Counted from the first letter of the stretch, positions 24,466 through 34,925 are shown. The stretch: DNA of 64,000 nucleotides from Cylindrotheca closterium (GCA_933822405.4 CAKOGP040001557.1:186001-250000); one strand, 5' to 3'. Made by a program: numbers and translations. Notes: a model not told the origin generated them from the sequence alone.

Positions 24466-27400
24466 ATGAGTGGTGCTCCTTCCTCAGATTCCATGATGCC
24501 GTCAGCAGCTACATCGAATGGTGCTGAAGAAGAAAAGAAAGAGGATGCGGTTCCAGTGTCCGCAGTGGCGATGAAGCTATTGGATATGCGTCTGAAACCA
24601 TCTTCGGCCATTTTGGCGTCGTGCATTGGAGAATACACAAAAGAAAAGGCCCAAGAAGTAGTCCTAGCCAAGTCTTCTGGAGTCTTGGAACTCCACGAAA
24701 TCCATGCCGCTGAAGATGGTTCGGTATCCCTGAAACTAATTCAACGACTGGAAACGCATTCCATTTTGAGAGGTTTGGTCAATGTCCGGCTGACGGGAGA
24801 AAAGCGTGATCTTGTGGCGGTAACCTGCGATGCTGGATCTCTCAGTATTGTTGACTTTACACAAACAGCCAAGACAAATGTTGTCATTTTTGGCAAAACA
24901 GGATGCAGAAGATCAACACCCGGTCAGTACCTTTGCGCCGACCCAAAGGGCCGTGCGGTCATGGTGTCGGCAGTGGAAAAGAGAAAATTGGTCTACGTTC
25001 TTAATCATGCTACAGGAAAGACCAATATTGCTTCTCCCTTGGAAGCCCATCGAGCCAGAAACATTACCTACGATACGTGTGGAGTGGACAATGGATACGA
25101 GAATCCTGTCTTTGCTTGTATTGAAATTCAATACCCAGAAGAAGATGCAGATACGCCAAACGAGAACAAGCAACTGGCATACTACGAACTTGATCTAGGA
25201 CTGAACCATGTCAGCCGAAAGTGGGCAACCAATGTACATCCCACTGCCTGCTGTGTTGCTTCTTTACCAGGTGGCCAAGATGGCCCCGGTGGAGTCATTA
25301 TTGGCATGGAAGACGGTATCTCTTACCATCATCCCGATCTCAAGAACAAGGTCATGATTTGCGGAATTCCTCGTCGAGCATTGGATTCCAAGAGTCGTGG
25401 CATTCTGGTCACAAAGCTCACGGTTCATCGACAAAAGAAATCCAAATTCTTTTGCCTCGCGCAATCCGAAGTTGGGGATGTCTACAAGCTCAGTGTGGAC
25501 GTTTCTGAAGACAAGGTGGTGACTGGTATGCAACTTGCACTGCTTGATACCCTACCAGCGGCCAATGCTTTGAACATTTCCAAAAAGGGAATGCTCTTTG
25601 TGGCTTCCGAATTTGGCGAGCATGGCCTTTATCAGTTTGAACGAATTGAACTTCCAGATGCTCCTACCAATGCGTCTTCTCAGATTACTGCGACCAATAT
25701 TGCTGACTGGAATACTAAAATGGCAGTGGCATCCGCCAAGACGTTTGTCCCAACCACCCTCAAGAACCTGCGCAAGGTTTACACTTTGGACAGTCCAACT
25801 CCTACGACCGGGGTCTTGGTGGGAGAATTAGCTGGAAATGAAGTTTCACCGCAGATTTATACACTGGCCGGAAAGGGACCGACTGCTAGTCTTCGTATTC
25901 TGAGACATGGTGCAAGTGTGACAGAGTTGGCGGTTTCGGAATTACCAGGTATTCCAGGCGGTATTTTCACGATTGCTCATGACGAAACCGACGAAAACGT
26001 GGGGCTATCGAAATACATTGTGGTCAGTTTTGCGGATGCCACCCTCGTTTTGAGTGTTGGTGATACAGTCGAGGAAGTGGGCCAAGAATCAAGATTCAAG
26101 ACTGATGCTCCAACCTTGGCATGTTCCACCCTGAAAGGCAATGGAGGACTCTGTCAGATTTATCCCGATGGATTGCGGCAGATCAAGGCAGGACAACTGC
26201 GAAACTGGGAATGTCCTGGTCTCAAGCGTGTCGAGTCCGCATCATCTAATGTCTGCCAAGCATTGCTAGCTCTTGCTGGCGGAGAAGTCATTTACTTTGA
26301 ATTGGACAACTTGACTGGTGATCTGAACGAAATGGTGACAAGAGACATGGGGGCTGATGTCTGCTGCTTGGATGTGGGAACGGTTCCAAAGGGGAAGTCG
26401 CGAAGTCTGTTTGCCGCGGTTGGATGCCGAGATCAAACAGTGAAGATTGTCAGTTTGGAACCCGGAAAGTTCTTGACCCAAAAATCCAGTACTGCTCTCA
26501 AGTCAAGACCGCACAGTGTCAAACTGCAATATCCTGACAATGAAAGAGGCGACATTATTGTGATGATTGGACTTGACGATGGGTCTAGTCTTAGGGCAAC
26601 GGTGGACCCTGTTACCGGTGAAATTGGCAGCAGTCCCACTCGTCGATTCTTGGGTGCTCGCCCAGTATCCGTGTCTCGGATTCCTTTGGAAGGTCGCTCC
26701 TCCATGTTGCTGCTGTCAAGTCGGCCATGGATTAGTCGACTGGACCAAGCCTCTGGAAAGCACATCATGGCTCCACTTAGTTATGCTCCGTTGGATCATG
26801 GGTGTGTCTTCTCGTCGCAAGCGGTCAAGGAAGGTGTTGTCGCAACTGCTGGAAAGACTTTGAGAATCATCAGTGTCGATACAGGTGGCATGGAAGGCGG
26901 AGACGACGAAGCCTTCAATACCAACAAAGTACCTCTGCGGTACACTCCTCGTCAAATGACCCTTTTATCGGCATCGTCGGCTGACCCAGCGCAGCGAAAG
27001 GTCGTTCTTGCTGTTGTGGAATCAGACTACAATGATCTTGGCCAAGAAGCAAAGGATTCAATGGGATTTGATGCCACTGGGGGAGAAGCTGCAAAGAAGA
27101 ATGGCGACAAGAAGGGAGATGACGATGAAATGGAAGTCGACAGTGACGATGAAGATGCAGCGGCCAAGAAGGAAGAAGAGTCTGACGAAGAACCCGAAGA
27201 CGAAGAAGAAAAAGAGGCTCGAGCCACGCCTATCCGAGGACCAATTCCACCAGAACCTGGTCACTGGGGATCGTGCATCCGCCTGCTGGATCCATCGGAT
27301 TCCTGCCGAACGCTGGAATGCATCGAGTTAAACCGGAACGAGGCAGCCCTCTGTTGTACTTCGGTCCGCTTTCACACTCGCGGTGGAGAATCTTTACTCG

Positions 27401-28329
27401 CCGTGGGCACTGTCACGGGCATGACTATGCATCCTTTGAAGCAAACTTCCAGTCATGTCATTCTTTACCGAGTTGTGAATGGTGATCGACTCCAATTGCT
27501 TCACCGAACCACCATTGACGATGGGCCGGTCATGTCATTGGCTCACTTTCAAGGTCGACTTCTTGTCGGAATTGGCAAGAACTTGAGACTGTACGAAATG
27601 GGAAAGCGCCAACTGCTTCGAAAGTGCGAATTGCGAGGATTGCCTACCTTTGTCAAGACCTTGCAAACCGCAGGTGATCGTGCCTACTTTGGTGACATGA
27701 TGCGATCGATCCATATGATTCGTTACGAAGCCAGTGTCAATCGACTCGTCCTGATTGCCAGTGATCCAAGTCCAAGGCCCATTGTGTCTCAAGAACTATT
27801 GGATTGGAATACTGTGGCAGCAGGAGACAAGTTTGGCAACATTTGCATCCTCCGACTTCCCCGGGGTGCTGATACGGCCACTTTGGATTTGACTGGTCAG
27901 CGAGCCTTGTGGGATGCTTCTCGCGACAGTTCCACTCCCAAGTTGGAAGTTCTCTGCCAGTACTACGTGGGTGAAATTGTAACCAATATGACACGATCGT
28001 CGTTGGTGGCTGGTGGAGCCGATTCGTTGATCTATGTGACTGTCACTGGTCGCATTGGAGCCTTGGTACCATTTACATCCAGAGACGATGTTGACTTTTA
28101 CACCCAATTGGAAGGATACTTGCGAGTGGAAGCTCCTCGTCCCACTGGACGCGATCCTCAGGGATACCGATCGTACTATGCCCCTGTCATGCATGTTGTG
28201 GATGGTGACTTATGCAGCGCATTCAATGCTCTGTCCCACGAAAAGCAAACAGAAATTGCCGAGAAACTCGATCGAACTGTTGGAGAGATTATGAAGAAGT
28301 TGGAGGATACACGCAATGCATTGTTGTAA
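24466..28329 (+). CDS. SF3B3: Splicing factor 3B subunit 3 (SF3b130/RSE1)
   Basis: Intronless, 1,287 aa. Component of the U2 snRNP SF3b complex that helps position U2 on the branch point; nuclear. The protein is a tandem WD40-like beta-propeller protein of the CPSF-A/DDB1/SF3B3 class. The C-terminus (GYRSYYAPVMHVVDGDLC, then NALS-EKQ-EIAEKLDRT and KKLEDTRNALL) matches the SF3B3 tail, and the internal DPSP-PIVS and DKFGNI-ILRLPRG blocks are typical of the CPSF_A domain. It is about 70 residues longer than the human protein (about 1,217 aa). Most of the excess is an acidic Lys/Glu/Asp tract near residues 870-920, at a site where orthologues carry a shorter acidic loop. The ATG lies in AAAATGAG after an extended leader. 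Opposite-strand frames within it are shadows. Confidence 0.95.
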   Translation: MSGAPSSDSMMPSAATSNGAEEEKKEDAVPVSAVAMKLLDMRLKPSSAILASCIGEYTKEKAQEVVLAKSSGVLELHEIHAAEDGSVSLKLIQRLETHSILRGLVNVRLTGEKRDLVAVTCDAGSLSIVDFTQTAKTNVVIFGKTGCRRSTPGQYLCADPKGRAVMVSAVEKRKLVYVLNHATGKTNIASPLEAHRARNITYDTCGVDNGYENPVFACIEIQYPEEDADTPNENKQLAYYELDLGLNHVSRKWATNVHPTACCVASLPGGQDGPGGVIIGMEDGISYHHPDLKNKVMICGIPRRALDSKSRGILVTKLTVHRQKKSKFFCLAQSEVGDVYKLSVDVSEDKVVTGMQLALLDTLPAANALNISKKGMLFVASEFGEHGLYQFERIELPDAPTNASSQITATNIADWNTKMAVASAKTFVPTTLKNLRKVYTLDSPTPTTGVLVGELAGNEVSPQIYTLAGKGPTASLRILRHGASVTELAVSELPGIPGGIFTIAHDETDENVGLSKYIVVSFADATLVLSVGDTVEEVGQESRFKTDAPTLACSTLKGNGGLCQIYPDGLRQIKAGQLRNWECPGLKRVESASSNVCQALLALAGGEVIYFELDNLTGDLNEMVTRDMGADVCCLDVGTVPKGKSRSLFAAVGCRDQTVKIVSLEPGKFLTQKSSTALKSRPHSVKLQYPDNERGDIIVMIGLDDGSSLRATVDPVTGEIGSSPTRRFLGARPVSVSRIPLEGRSSMLLLSSRPWISRLDQASGKHIMAPLSYAPLDHGCVFSSQAVKEGVVATAGKTLRIISVDTGGMEGGDDEAFNTNKVPLRYTPRQMTLLSASSADPAQRKVVLAVVESDYNDLGQEAKDSMGFDATGGEAAKKNGDKKGDDDEMEVDSDDEDAAAKKEEESDEEPEDEEEKEARATPIRGPIPPEPGHWGSCIRLLDPSDSCRTLECIELNRNEAALCCTSVRFHTRGGESLLAVGTVTGMTMHPLKQTSSHVILYRVVNGDRLQLLHRTTIDDGPVMSLAHFQGRLLVGIGKNLRLYEMGKRQLLRKCELRGLPTFVKTLQTAGDRAYFGDMMRSIHMIRYEASVNRLVLIASDPSPRPIVSQELLDWNTVAAGDKFGNICILRLPRGADTATLDLTGQRALWDASRDSSTPKLEVLCQYYVGEIVTNMTRSSLVAGGADSLIYVTVTGRIGALVPFTSRDDVDFYTQLEGYLRVEAPRPTGRDPQGYRSYYAPVMHVVDGDLCSAFNALSHEKQTEIAEKLDRTVGEIMKKLEDTRNALL

Positions 28330-28486
28330 ATACTTCTAATAATAAGTCATCATCCCTTTGTGCTGATGGATACATTTGCTCTCGCATGTGTTTTCGTTTC
28401 GTTTGTAATGTGTATTTTATTATCATGTATGAATAAATTCGAAACCCTGCAGTACCGTATAATAGTCCTTGTCCTCCAGTATGTAT

Positions 28487-29119
28487 CTAAATTCTCTTCA
28501 CCTCCTTTTGTTTTGGTGGTGGTGGTTTAGAAATGCCAAGAGCAAAGAACCCCTTTTGGATTAGTGCTGGCATTGCTTGTGTTGGTCCCAATACTCCATT
28601 CACAAACAAGATGAACGCAAGGACAATCACCAGCCATACGGGATGCTTCTCAGCCCCTTCCTCCTTTTCTTGCAAGAGTACAATATATGCCGCAAGTCCT
28701 TCTGTATAACATCCCACAGGAAAGGTGAATAATGGCGCCACCATGCGAATTTGCCGGATGAAATTCGACGATGGAAACAAATACATGGGATACCGTGTCA
28801 CTTCGGCAACCGAATAGGCAAAATAAATGTAATCTTGCGTCCAGTGACCTTCGGGTAGTCTTGGAATGACAGCAAAGAGTGAACCGAGACGAATGGCATG
28901 CAGAAACAAACCTAATTTTAGATTGCCCTTGAGATCACCCACCATGATTCGAAGGACCTCCACAAGGCAAATGCCTTCCAAATACTTGACGTAAGGGTCC
29001 ATGTCTTGTGCATCACATCCCTTGAAAAGCTGAAGAAATACGTAGGACCATCCTCCAAAGGCAACCCAATTCAAGGCTTGAAACACCGGAGCAAGCGGTG
29101 CGAGAGGTGACTTGGACAT
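28487..29119 (-). CDS. 3-hydroxyacyl-CoA dehydratase-like (PTPLA/HACD) membrane protein
   Basis: 210 aa, no intron. Family role: the third step of very-long-chain fatty acid elongation in the ER. Recognisable family blocks: N-terminal NWVAFGGWSYVFLQ, LEGICLVEVLRIMVGDLKGN, then SVAEVTRYPMYL and FTFPVGCYTEG. Several hydrophobic helices and a Lys-rich C-terminus (KQKEVKRI) fit an ER membrane protein. In characterised dehydratases the catalytic pair is Tyr and Glu in a YPxGxxxE motif (yeast Phs1 Y149/E156). Here the motif reads FPVGCYTE, so the Glu is kept but the Tyr is Phe. Activity is therefore uncertain; it may be a non-catalytic or altered paralogue. Only the ATG at 29119 opens this frame; the upstream extension starts with TTG. 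Divergent from the next gene. Confidence 0.75.
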   Translation of the reverse strand: MSKSPLAPLAPVFQALNWVAFGGWSYVFLQLFKGCDAQDMDPYVKYLEGICLVEVLRIMVGDLKGNLKLGLFLHAIRLGSLFAVIPRLPEGHWTQDYIYFAYSVAEVTRYPMYLFPSSNFIRQIRMVAPLFTFPVGCYTEGLAAYIVLLQEKEEGAEKHPVWLVIVLAFILFVNGVLGPTQAMPALIQKGFFALGISKPPPPKQKEVKRI

Positions 29120-29576
29120 GCGGTACGAGTATTTGATAGTCGATAGTTGATAGTTGATAGAACAGTAGAACAGTAGAAGAATATTCAATATGGAGGAGAA
29201 GATGACTGATTTCAATATATCATACAGTAAGATTATTATCTCGAGCAATGATATTATGGTTCAGGTGTTCGGAAGCTTTCCGTGGGGTCAAACACGGACA
29301 CTTCGTTCGACTAGTTTCGAAATTCTTAGCCAACGTAGAATTCTACGTAAGCATTTTGACAACTCCGATCGTCGATGTCATGCATGAGCTGAAAATACAA
29401 GACGCTAATTTTCTGAGGGACGCAGATGGGCGACGATGACATAATCTTTTTTTCTCGATCAGACCATATACTGCACATTGTATAAACGCCCCTTTGGATT
29501 CCATCTCGATCACTCAGTACCTGGTATGACCGTAGAATACACTCAGTCTTCTATTCAACCTTCAAGCTTCAGCACC
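29120..29576. promoter_or_regulatory. Shared divergent promoter region
   Basis: About 457 bp separate the start codons of two divergently transcribed genes, so both promoters must lie here or overlap the neighbours. A short tandem series of GATAGTTGATAGT-type repeats lies at about 29137-29160. No defined transcription-factor site can be assigned from sequence alone. Confidence 0.4.
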
Positions 29577-30937
29577 ATGCACAATCCGACAATAAGATAC
29601 CCAAAGCGACGGCCTCGAAAAAGTGTCGTTCGTTTCACAGGCGGAGGAGTTTGGAGTCTGTTGTCATTAGTCCTGCTAGCTTCAGTGGAGAAATCCAAGG
29701 CCTTTCAACTACAGGGCCCTTCCAAGGTTCAAGCAAGAGTCCGATCTTCCACATCTGCTTTATATGTATCCCGAAGTACATTGGAAGCCAAAGAAAAGAA
29801 AACCAAAGATCTTCTTCAATCTGAGTGGTTTGATGATTCGATTGGAGATGATTCGCGATTCACAAGCCCGGATATGGAAATGCTATTGGGAATTGAGGAT
29901 CGTATCAAGTGGGTACCGGCCATGATGCCAATCATTGCCTACTTTTTGTACGACCCAACGGCACAAGCCTTTGCCTTTCTCATTGATGCGATTGCTCAAA
30001 ACAACTTTGTGCCTGTGGATGGTGGTCAATATCAGGCCAAGATTATTGCTCCTGCAATCAATGGGGTTGTTCTTCCAGGTAGGACTTTGTGGCTTGTGTG
30101 ATTTAGTAGTGTGCACCTTCTTGCTCTCCGATGTGTACGTACAGTACGGCCAATACTCACAACGATATCTTTCACTCCTTGTATATTATTGTTTCAGCCG
30201 TTTCCATTCTGTTTGCCAACCTGATTGGTACCACCATTACAACCCTGCGGCAGCGACAACTGGACATTCGGACAAGTCTTAACTTGGAAGCGGGCCAACT
30301 TCGAATCTTGCAGTCTCTACTAGAAGTGCTGAACAATAAAGAAGAAAAACAGGTCTGTTTTGCGTATCTTGCACAATATACCAGTCGAGTGATTGCCGAA
30401 AGTCAACCGATGCCAAGTGATGCATTGACGGGATCCTTGGACACGGAACTGAATGGAATCCTACGATCGCTGAATCGATTGGTGGTCATGTCACAAGACG
30501 CAACGAATAAACAAGTGACGCCGAATCCCCTGGTCTTGGACAAGGCCTATCAATCCTGTACGAAATTGTACGATGAACGAGCCAAACGAGTGGCCGCATT
30601 GCGATCCACATTTCCCACCTTGCATTTTGGGATCGTGGCTGCCCTTGCATTCAGCATTTGCATTGCCTTTTTGTTGGAATCCAATCAAGACATTCTAATG
30701 TTTCTGAATGCCATTCAGCTTCGAATCTTGTGGACCATGTTGGTCGGGACCTTTTCCGCACTGGCGATCGTCTGCTATGACTTGGGCAATCCCTTTCGGG
30801 GGAGCTATCAAATATCAACGTCGGTGGATCAGCTGTATACAATTCGATTGGCACTGCGGGCAAACCTGTCCGAATTGCGCTCGGAGGAGGCCGAAGGATC
30901 CAAGACGGTAACAGCGTCAAACGGCTCGTCTAGCTAA
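29577..30937 (+). CDS. DUF4239 (bestrophin-like) membrane protein, probably plastid-targeted
   Basis: Two exons, 29577-30078 and 30198-30937; the 119-nt intron has GTAGGA and TTTCAG borders and joins VVLP to AVSILF in frame. Four hydrophobic segments (PAMMPIIAYFL, AVSILFANLIGTTITT, FGIVAALAFSICIAFLL, ILWTMLVGTFSALAIV) bracket a helical soluble region, and the C-terminal NPFRGSYQIS resembles the D-PF-G motif of DUF4239 proteins. The N-terminus has a basic region, a hydrophobic stretch (WSLLSLVLLAS) and SKAF-Q, an ASAF-like diatom plastid signal with Phe at the cleavage site. The start at 29577 gives the more usual signal-peptide geometry; an in-frame ATG at 29526 is an alternative. Function unknown; an anion-channel-like role is only an inference from the family name. 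Confidence 0.65.
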
Positions 30938-31094
30938 AGGTCTTTTTTTAAGAAGCAGCAGAAAGTATTGTATATATCAAACTTTGGATTATAATGTACA
31001 ATATGGTATGCAAAACTGACTATGGTCAGATTGCTGATGACGATGAAATTGGAAACTTGATTTCGTGTGTGCGGTGACTTCATCGTTGTTGCTG

Positions 31095-31373
31095 TTACTG
31101 TTTCTTCTGAGCACTTTCGTGGAAGCTTCCTCCTGATTCAACAAAGTCCTCCACACGAATCACTCCAATGACTTCGTTGAGGATTGACAGCAAATTCTCT
31201 CGGTCCGACGAGCCCCTTCTTCGTGAGAAAGAGTCTTCCAGTGTGGGAACTCGAAGGGGGATTCGGTTGTTGCTTGCTTGTTCAAGACCTTCTAGTTCTT
31301 GCTGTTGCAAATTCATAGGCAGTAAAGCATTTGCTGTGCAGGAGGACGAAAGATGAGCATTAGAAACTGTCAT
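31095..31373 (-). CDS. Small hypothetical protein, distant member of the ILNxxxAVI family
   Basis: 92 aa, ATG at 31373, no signal peptide. I recognise no known domain. Its C-terminal half (ENLLSILNEVIGVIRVEDFV) resembles the conserved core of the three nearby small proteins (REILNAALAVIHADDDFLAQ), and a preceding LRVP-LE segment parallels their LAPRSLE. That similarity is the main reason to call it a gene; without it the frame would be unremarkable. Confidence 0.4.
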   Translation of the reverse strand: MTVSNAHLSSSCTANALLPMNLQQQELEGLEQASNNRIPLRVPTLEDSFSRRRGSSDRENLLSILNEVIGVIRVEDFVESGGSFHESAQKKQ

Positions 31374-32598
31374 TGTATAGTAGTCCTACGCTTTGGTCTT
31401 TGGTATGTGTCTTGAACAGTTTGTTGAAAATGACAAAAGATGAAAAACGTTTCCCGTAGTTCCTAGAAATTAGTGAGAAGCAAGTGATTGGTTTTCGCAT
31501 TCCTGCTTAGCGACGAACTGGTTCGTTTGAACTCAACTGACACTTTGTGCCGGAGGAGAAGAAAGATTTAAAAGTCGCACTGGCAAATCACAAAACCGAC
31601 TGTCATATCATATGTCCAAAATACCACGTCACTATGACCGAAAAGGAAGAAGTACTGACGTCCCTGTATGTTCGAGATCACATTATTAGAAACGACAAAA
31701 TAGAATGAAATGGTTTCATCCACAAGATCAAAAATATAAATATCCTACCTTCACTCGTCAAATCTTGGTGTTCAAACTTCCGAAGGTGACACTGGGAGCT
31801 TTGAATGGTGGCGTTGATCCACGACTGTATTGTTGGTGTCCTAAAATTCTCTGTCCTGCTGCTTCAGCGGTCCGAACAAGGAGCGCGCAGGGTAAAAGGA
31901 CAAAAGGGAGTTCTGAGAGGTGAGCGTCGAGCTAATGGTTGATTTTTTCTAGATGATTCATTAATTAATTCATTCATTCCTCGTCCATCCACCAGCAACT
32001 ACTATCCAGATGCTGGCCGACCATTTGTCACTTTTTAGCGATCTTGAATGATTCATAGTTACACAAACTTTTTCACATTAGGTGTGGACGCAATCACACC
32101 CTTTCTTAATACTCTAAAAGCGTTTCCAGCTAATAGTACTAGTAGTAACTTTTCGATTGTCGATTGATGGCTTGCTGAGCCTCCCCGCCGGCGGGGGGGC
32201 AGGCTGCTTTTTAGAAAACAAATGCGGCAACGGCTTCAATGAGCCTTAAAAAGAAAAATCCAGAAGAAAAGTGAGACGAGGTTCGATTGATCCGTCAAAT
32301 GTCGCAAGACCGCAAGCAAAAAAACAATGGTGACCCAAGGACGCGAGCATTGATGAGGAGGGCTGGTTGAGTGCAACTGGTGGTCAACGTAGTCGATGAA
32401 CAAGCTTCAAAATACGCAGTAAGTAACAGAATGAAGAAGCAGCAAAGCAAAGTAAAGCACACCAGCTATCCATCTATTATTATCTAATAAGGTAGAATGA
32501 TCGCATTACAAATATAACAGTGTCTTCATAGGTCCTAATGGTTCAAAAATAACTCTCTAATCTTTGTGTGTATGATACTGTAGCTGAGCATCATCAAC
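31374..32598. other. Intergenic region containing a duplicated segment and a GC hairpin
   Basis: No supported gene. The block at about 31880-32110 is one of three diverged copies of a dispersed segment (others at about 33840-34120 and 37140-37400), recognised by AAAAGGA, AGATGATT-ATT repeats, CAACTAC-CTACTATCCA-TTGCTGGCC and a TTCATAGTTA-A block. A strong GC-rich palindrome lies at 32178-32205. Confidence 0.45.
32178..32205. repeat. GC-rich perfect palindrome/hairpin
   Basis: The 14-mer CCCCGCCGGCGGGG (32183-32196) is a perfect palindrome, extended by AGCCT and AGGCT arms. It is conspicuous in AT-rich flanks. No U-tract or gene context assigns a role. Confidence 0.5.
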
Positions 32599-32976
32599 TT
32601 ATTGCCGAGGAGGCCCCCCTCTTTGCAATTTTCTCTTTTTGTTTCTGGGGTTTGAGGATGACGATGACGACAATTGTGCCAAAAAGTCATCATCGGCATG
32701 AATCACAGCCAAGGCAGCGTTCAGGATATCCCTTTGATTGCTGCGGACAGGACGATCAGGATGTAGACTGCTGTTGGATGATCGGAGGCCGAGAGCCTCA
32801 AGGGAACGAGGTGCGAGCATTGGTGGGCGGCTTGGCAATAATGACCTGCGGATGCCTGCTCGGAGCGGTCTCAATGATGATTGTGCTGGAAGCGACGACG
32901 AAGCCTGATTGTTCATTCTGCTGGTGCTGTCGCTGGTCGAGGAGGAGCAAGAGGCTGAGGAAGATTGATTGTTCAT
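32599..32976 (-). CDS. Small Ser-rich protein of unknown family, copy A
   Basis: 125 aa, intronless; ATG at 32976 aligns with the starts of copies B and C. Layout: Ser/Asn-rich N-terminus (MNNQSSSASCSSS), a basic/proline segment (GIRRSLLPSRPPMLAPRSLE), the conserved core RDILNAALAVIHADDDFLAQ, a poly-Ser run and a basic tail (NKKRKLQRGGPPRQ) that could serve as a nuclear signal. No signal peptide and no recognised domain. It is almost identical to copy C at 38055-38426 (differences: Met/Ile near the N-terminus and Ser-run length). The high similarity continues a little into both flanks, so the unit is a recent segmental duplication. Conservation of the core in the diverged copy B supports a real protein. 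Confidence 0.6.
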   Translation of the reverse strand: MNNQSSSASCSSSTSDSTSRMNNQASSSLPAQSSLRPLRAGIRRSLLPSRPPMLAPRSLEALGLRSSNSSLHPDRPVRSNQRDILNAALAVIHADDDFLAQLSSSSSSNPRNKKRKLQRGGPPRQ

Positions 32977-33114
32977 TGTGCCTGTTTTGTATATTAGAAA
33001 GTAGTAGTATGTATTTGCGGATGCGTAAAAGGAACTTCTGCTGCGAAGGAATCAATTTTCTGTCTATTACCGGTATTTTTGAGCTGGACCTGGTGCAAAA
33101 GAAAAGGAATGAAT

Positions 33115-33670
33115 CGTACACGTAGTGTACGTTTGTACATGCTGAGGATGACATTCCGATATTATATTCGTGCGAACTTTTTTTAATGCCGGTACAATCA
33201 ACACTGCAAATCTACAGAGAAATTTTGCGACATGAAAAAAAACAGCTGTCGTACCAAAGCAAAACGGCTGTCATAAAACAAGGAGTCATACTGACTATGA
33301 CCAAAGGAAGGAAGCTTTTTCATCGCATCATTTTTAGGCTAGAAAATAGAGAATACTACTGTACTGTACAGACTTACTGAAGCACCTGCAAAAGAAACGT
33401 AATTGCACGTACACGTACACGTGTACACGTACGTTTGTACATGCAGAGGTTGGCATTCCGATATATCGCAGTAACCTTCTTTGCGAACTTATTTTAAAAT
33501 GGTACCGGCACAATACTGCAAATCTGCAGAGAAATTTTCAAGTCGCACATGAAACAAAGCAGCCAAGGCAAAACGGCTGTAATAAGGAGTCATACTGACT
33601 ACTGTATTATATGACCAAAGGAAAGAAGCTTTTTCATCGCATCATTTTTGGGCTGTCGCATTCGAAAACC
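33115..33670. repeat. Diverged tandem duplication of an approximately 250-bp non-coding unit
   Basis: Unit 1 (about 33120-33370) and unit 2 (about 33425-33665) share ordered blocks: CGTACGTTTGTACATGC/GTACGTTTGTACATGC, CATTCCGATAT, CACTGCAAATCTACAG/ACTGCAAATCTGCAG, GGAGTCATACTGACTA and AAGCTTTTTCATCGCATCATTTTT. No coding potential is conserved between them. A GTAC-rich run (33405-33440) lies at the join. Confidence 0.7.
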
Positions 33671-34166
33671 TAAACTACTGTAGAAAATAGAGAAAACTAC
33701 TATACAGTACATCCATTGATGGATCGGAGTTTAATGAAAACTTCCGCCAATGTCACTATAAAAGGCGAGGTTCGCACTGTTGAATAAAACTGCATTGCTG
33801 CTTCTCTTCTTGGATGATGTTCCTGCCTGGTACCAGTGATACTCTGGAGGAACAAGCATCATGCTGGGGAAAAGGAGGAATGCTAGGGTGTAGATTGTGC
33901 GGGAGCCATTCACATTGCAACGGCGCCACTTCTAGATGATCGATTGATTGATTGTTTGATTCGTTCCATACCGCAACTACGCTACTACAGGCCTAACTAG
34001 TACTATCCAATTGCTGGCCGTCCGTTTGGATGTCACTACCACGGAAACTGCTGGCCTAAACATAGAGATCGGGAATGATTCGTAGTTAAACAATATATTA
34101 AATTGGATGTGGACTCTTTTATACATGTACCGGTATGCCATCACATCCTTGAACATCATCAACCAA

Positions 34167-34532
34167 TTATTGTCGAGGAGGCCCACCTCTTTGCGATTTT
34201 CTCTTTTTGTTGCTGGAGTTTGAGGATGACGATGACGACACTTGCGCCAAAAAGTCATCATCGGCATGAATCACAGCCAAGGCAGCGTTCAGGATTTCCC
34301 TCTGGTTGCGGACACGGCGATCAGGATTCAGACTGGACGAGCGGAGGCCACCGATAACCCCAAGGGATCGAGCGGCAAATATTGGTGGGCGGCTTGGCAA
34401 TAATGGTCTGCGGATGCCTGCTGGCAGTGACCTCAAAGGTGGTGCTGGAAGCGACGAAGACTGATTCATTCTGCTGGTGTTGTCGCTGGCGGAAAATGAG
34501 CAAGAGGAGGAGGAGGATGATTGATTGTTCAT
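34167..34532 (-). CDS. Small Ser-rich protein of unknown family, copy B
   Basis: 121 aa; ATG at 34532 aligned to copies A and C (the frame is open further upstream but only from a TTG start and in unrelated sequence). It has the same layout: Ser-rich N-terminus, GIRRPLLPSRPPIFAARSLG segment, core REILNAALAVIHADDDFLAQ, Ser-run, and basic end NKKRKSQRGGPPRQ. The N-terminal half is clearly diverged from copies A and C while the core and tail are nearly invariant, a pattern suggesting purifying selection on the C-terminal half. Function unknown. Confidence 0.6.
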   Translation of the reverse strand: MNNQSSSSSSCSFSASDNTSRMNQSSSLPAPPLRSLPAGIRRPLLPSRPPIFAARSLGVIGGLRSSSLNPDRRVRNQREILNAALAVIHADDDFLAQVSSSSSSNSSNKKRKSQRGGPPRQ

Positions 34533-34925
34533 GATTATACCTGTTCTGTGTGGTACCGGTAGTGGTATTATCTGTGTTTGAGGGTGCTTTCTTTTGTGTA
34601 AAATGAAACTGTAACGAAGTCCATTTGTGGAGCGGTACCAAACCTTCCGGTACTTGTACCGGTACTCGTACCTGGTTCGCACCGGTACTTTTTTAAACTT
34701 GTGCCTGTAACTTTTCGAAAACGAATTGTACTGAACTGTACGTGCAGGGGTTTCGGGCCAGATACGGTAGAAGACTGATTGCATTCCTGCTCAGTTTGAC
34801 TGGACCCTCAGCAACTCGTCTGTCAGTCGTCCAATTTAAACGGGGGGAAGCACTTTTCTCTAGTCTTCCCCCATTATGTTTTGCAGTCAAATTTAGGGGC
34901 CCCAAGTTCTACTTTTGGGTCGAAT

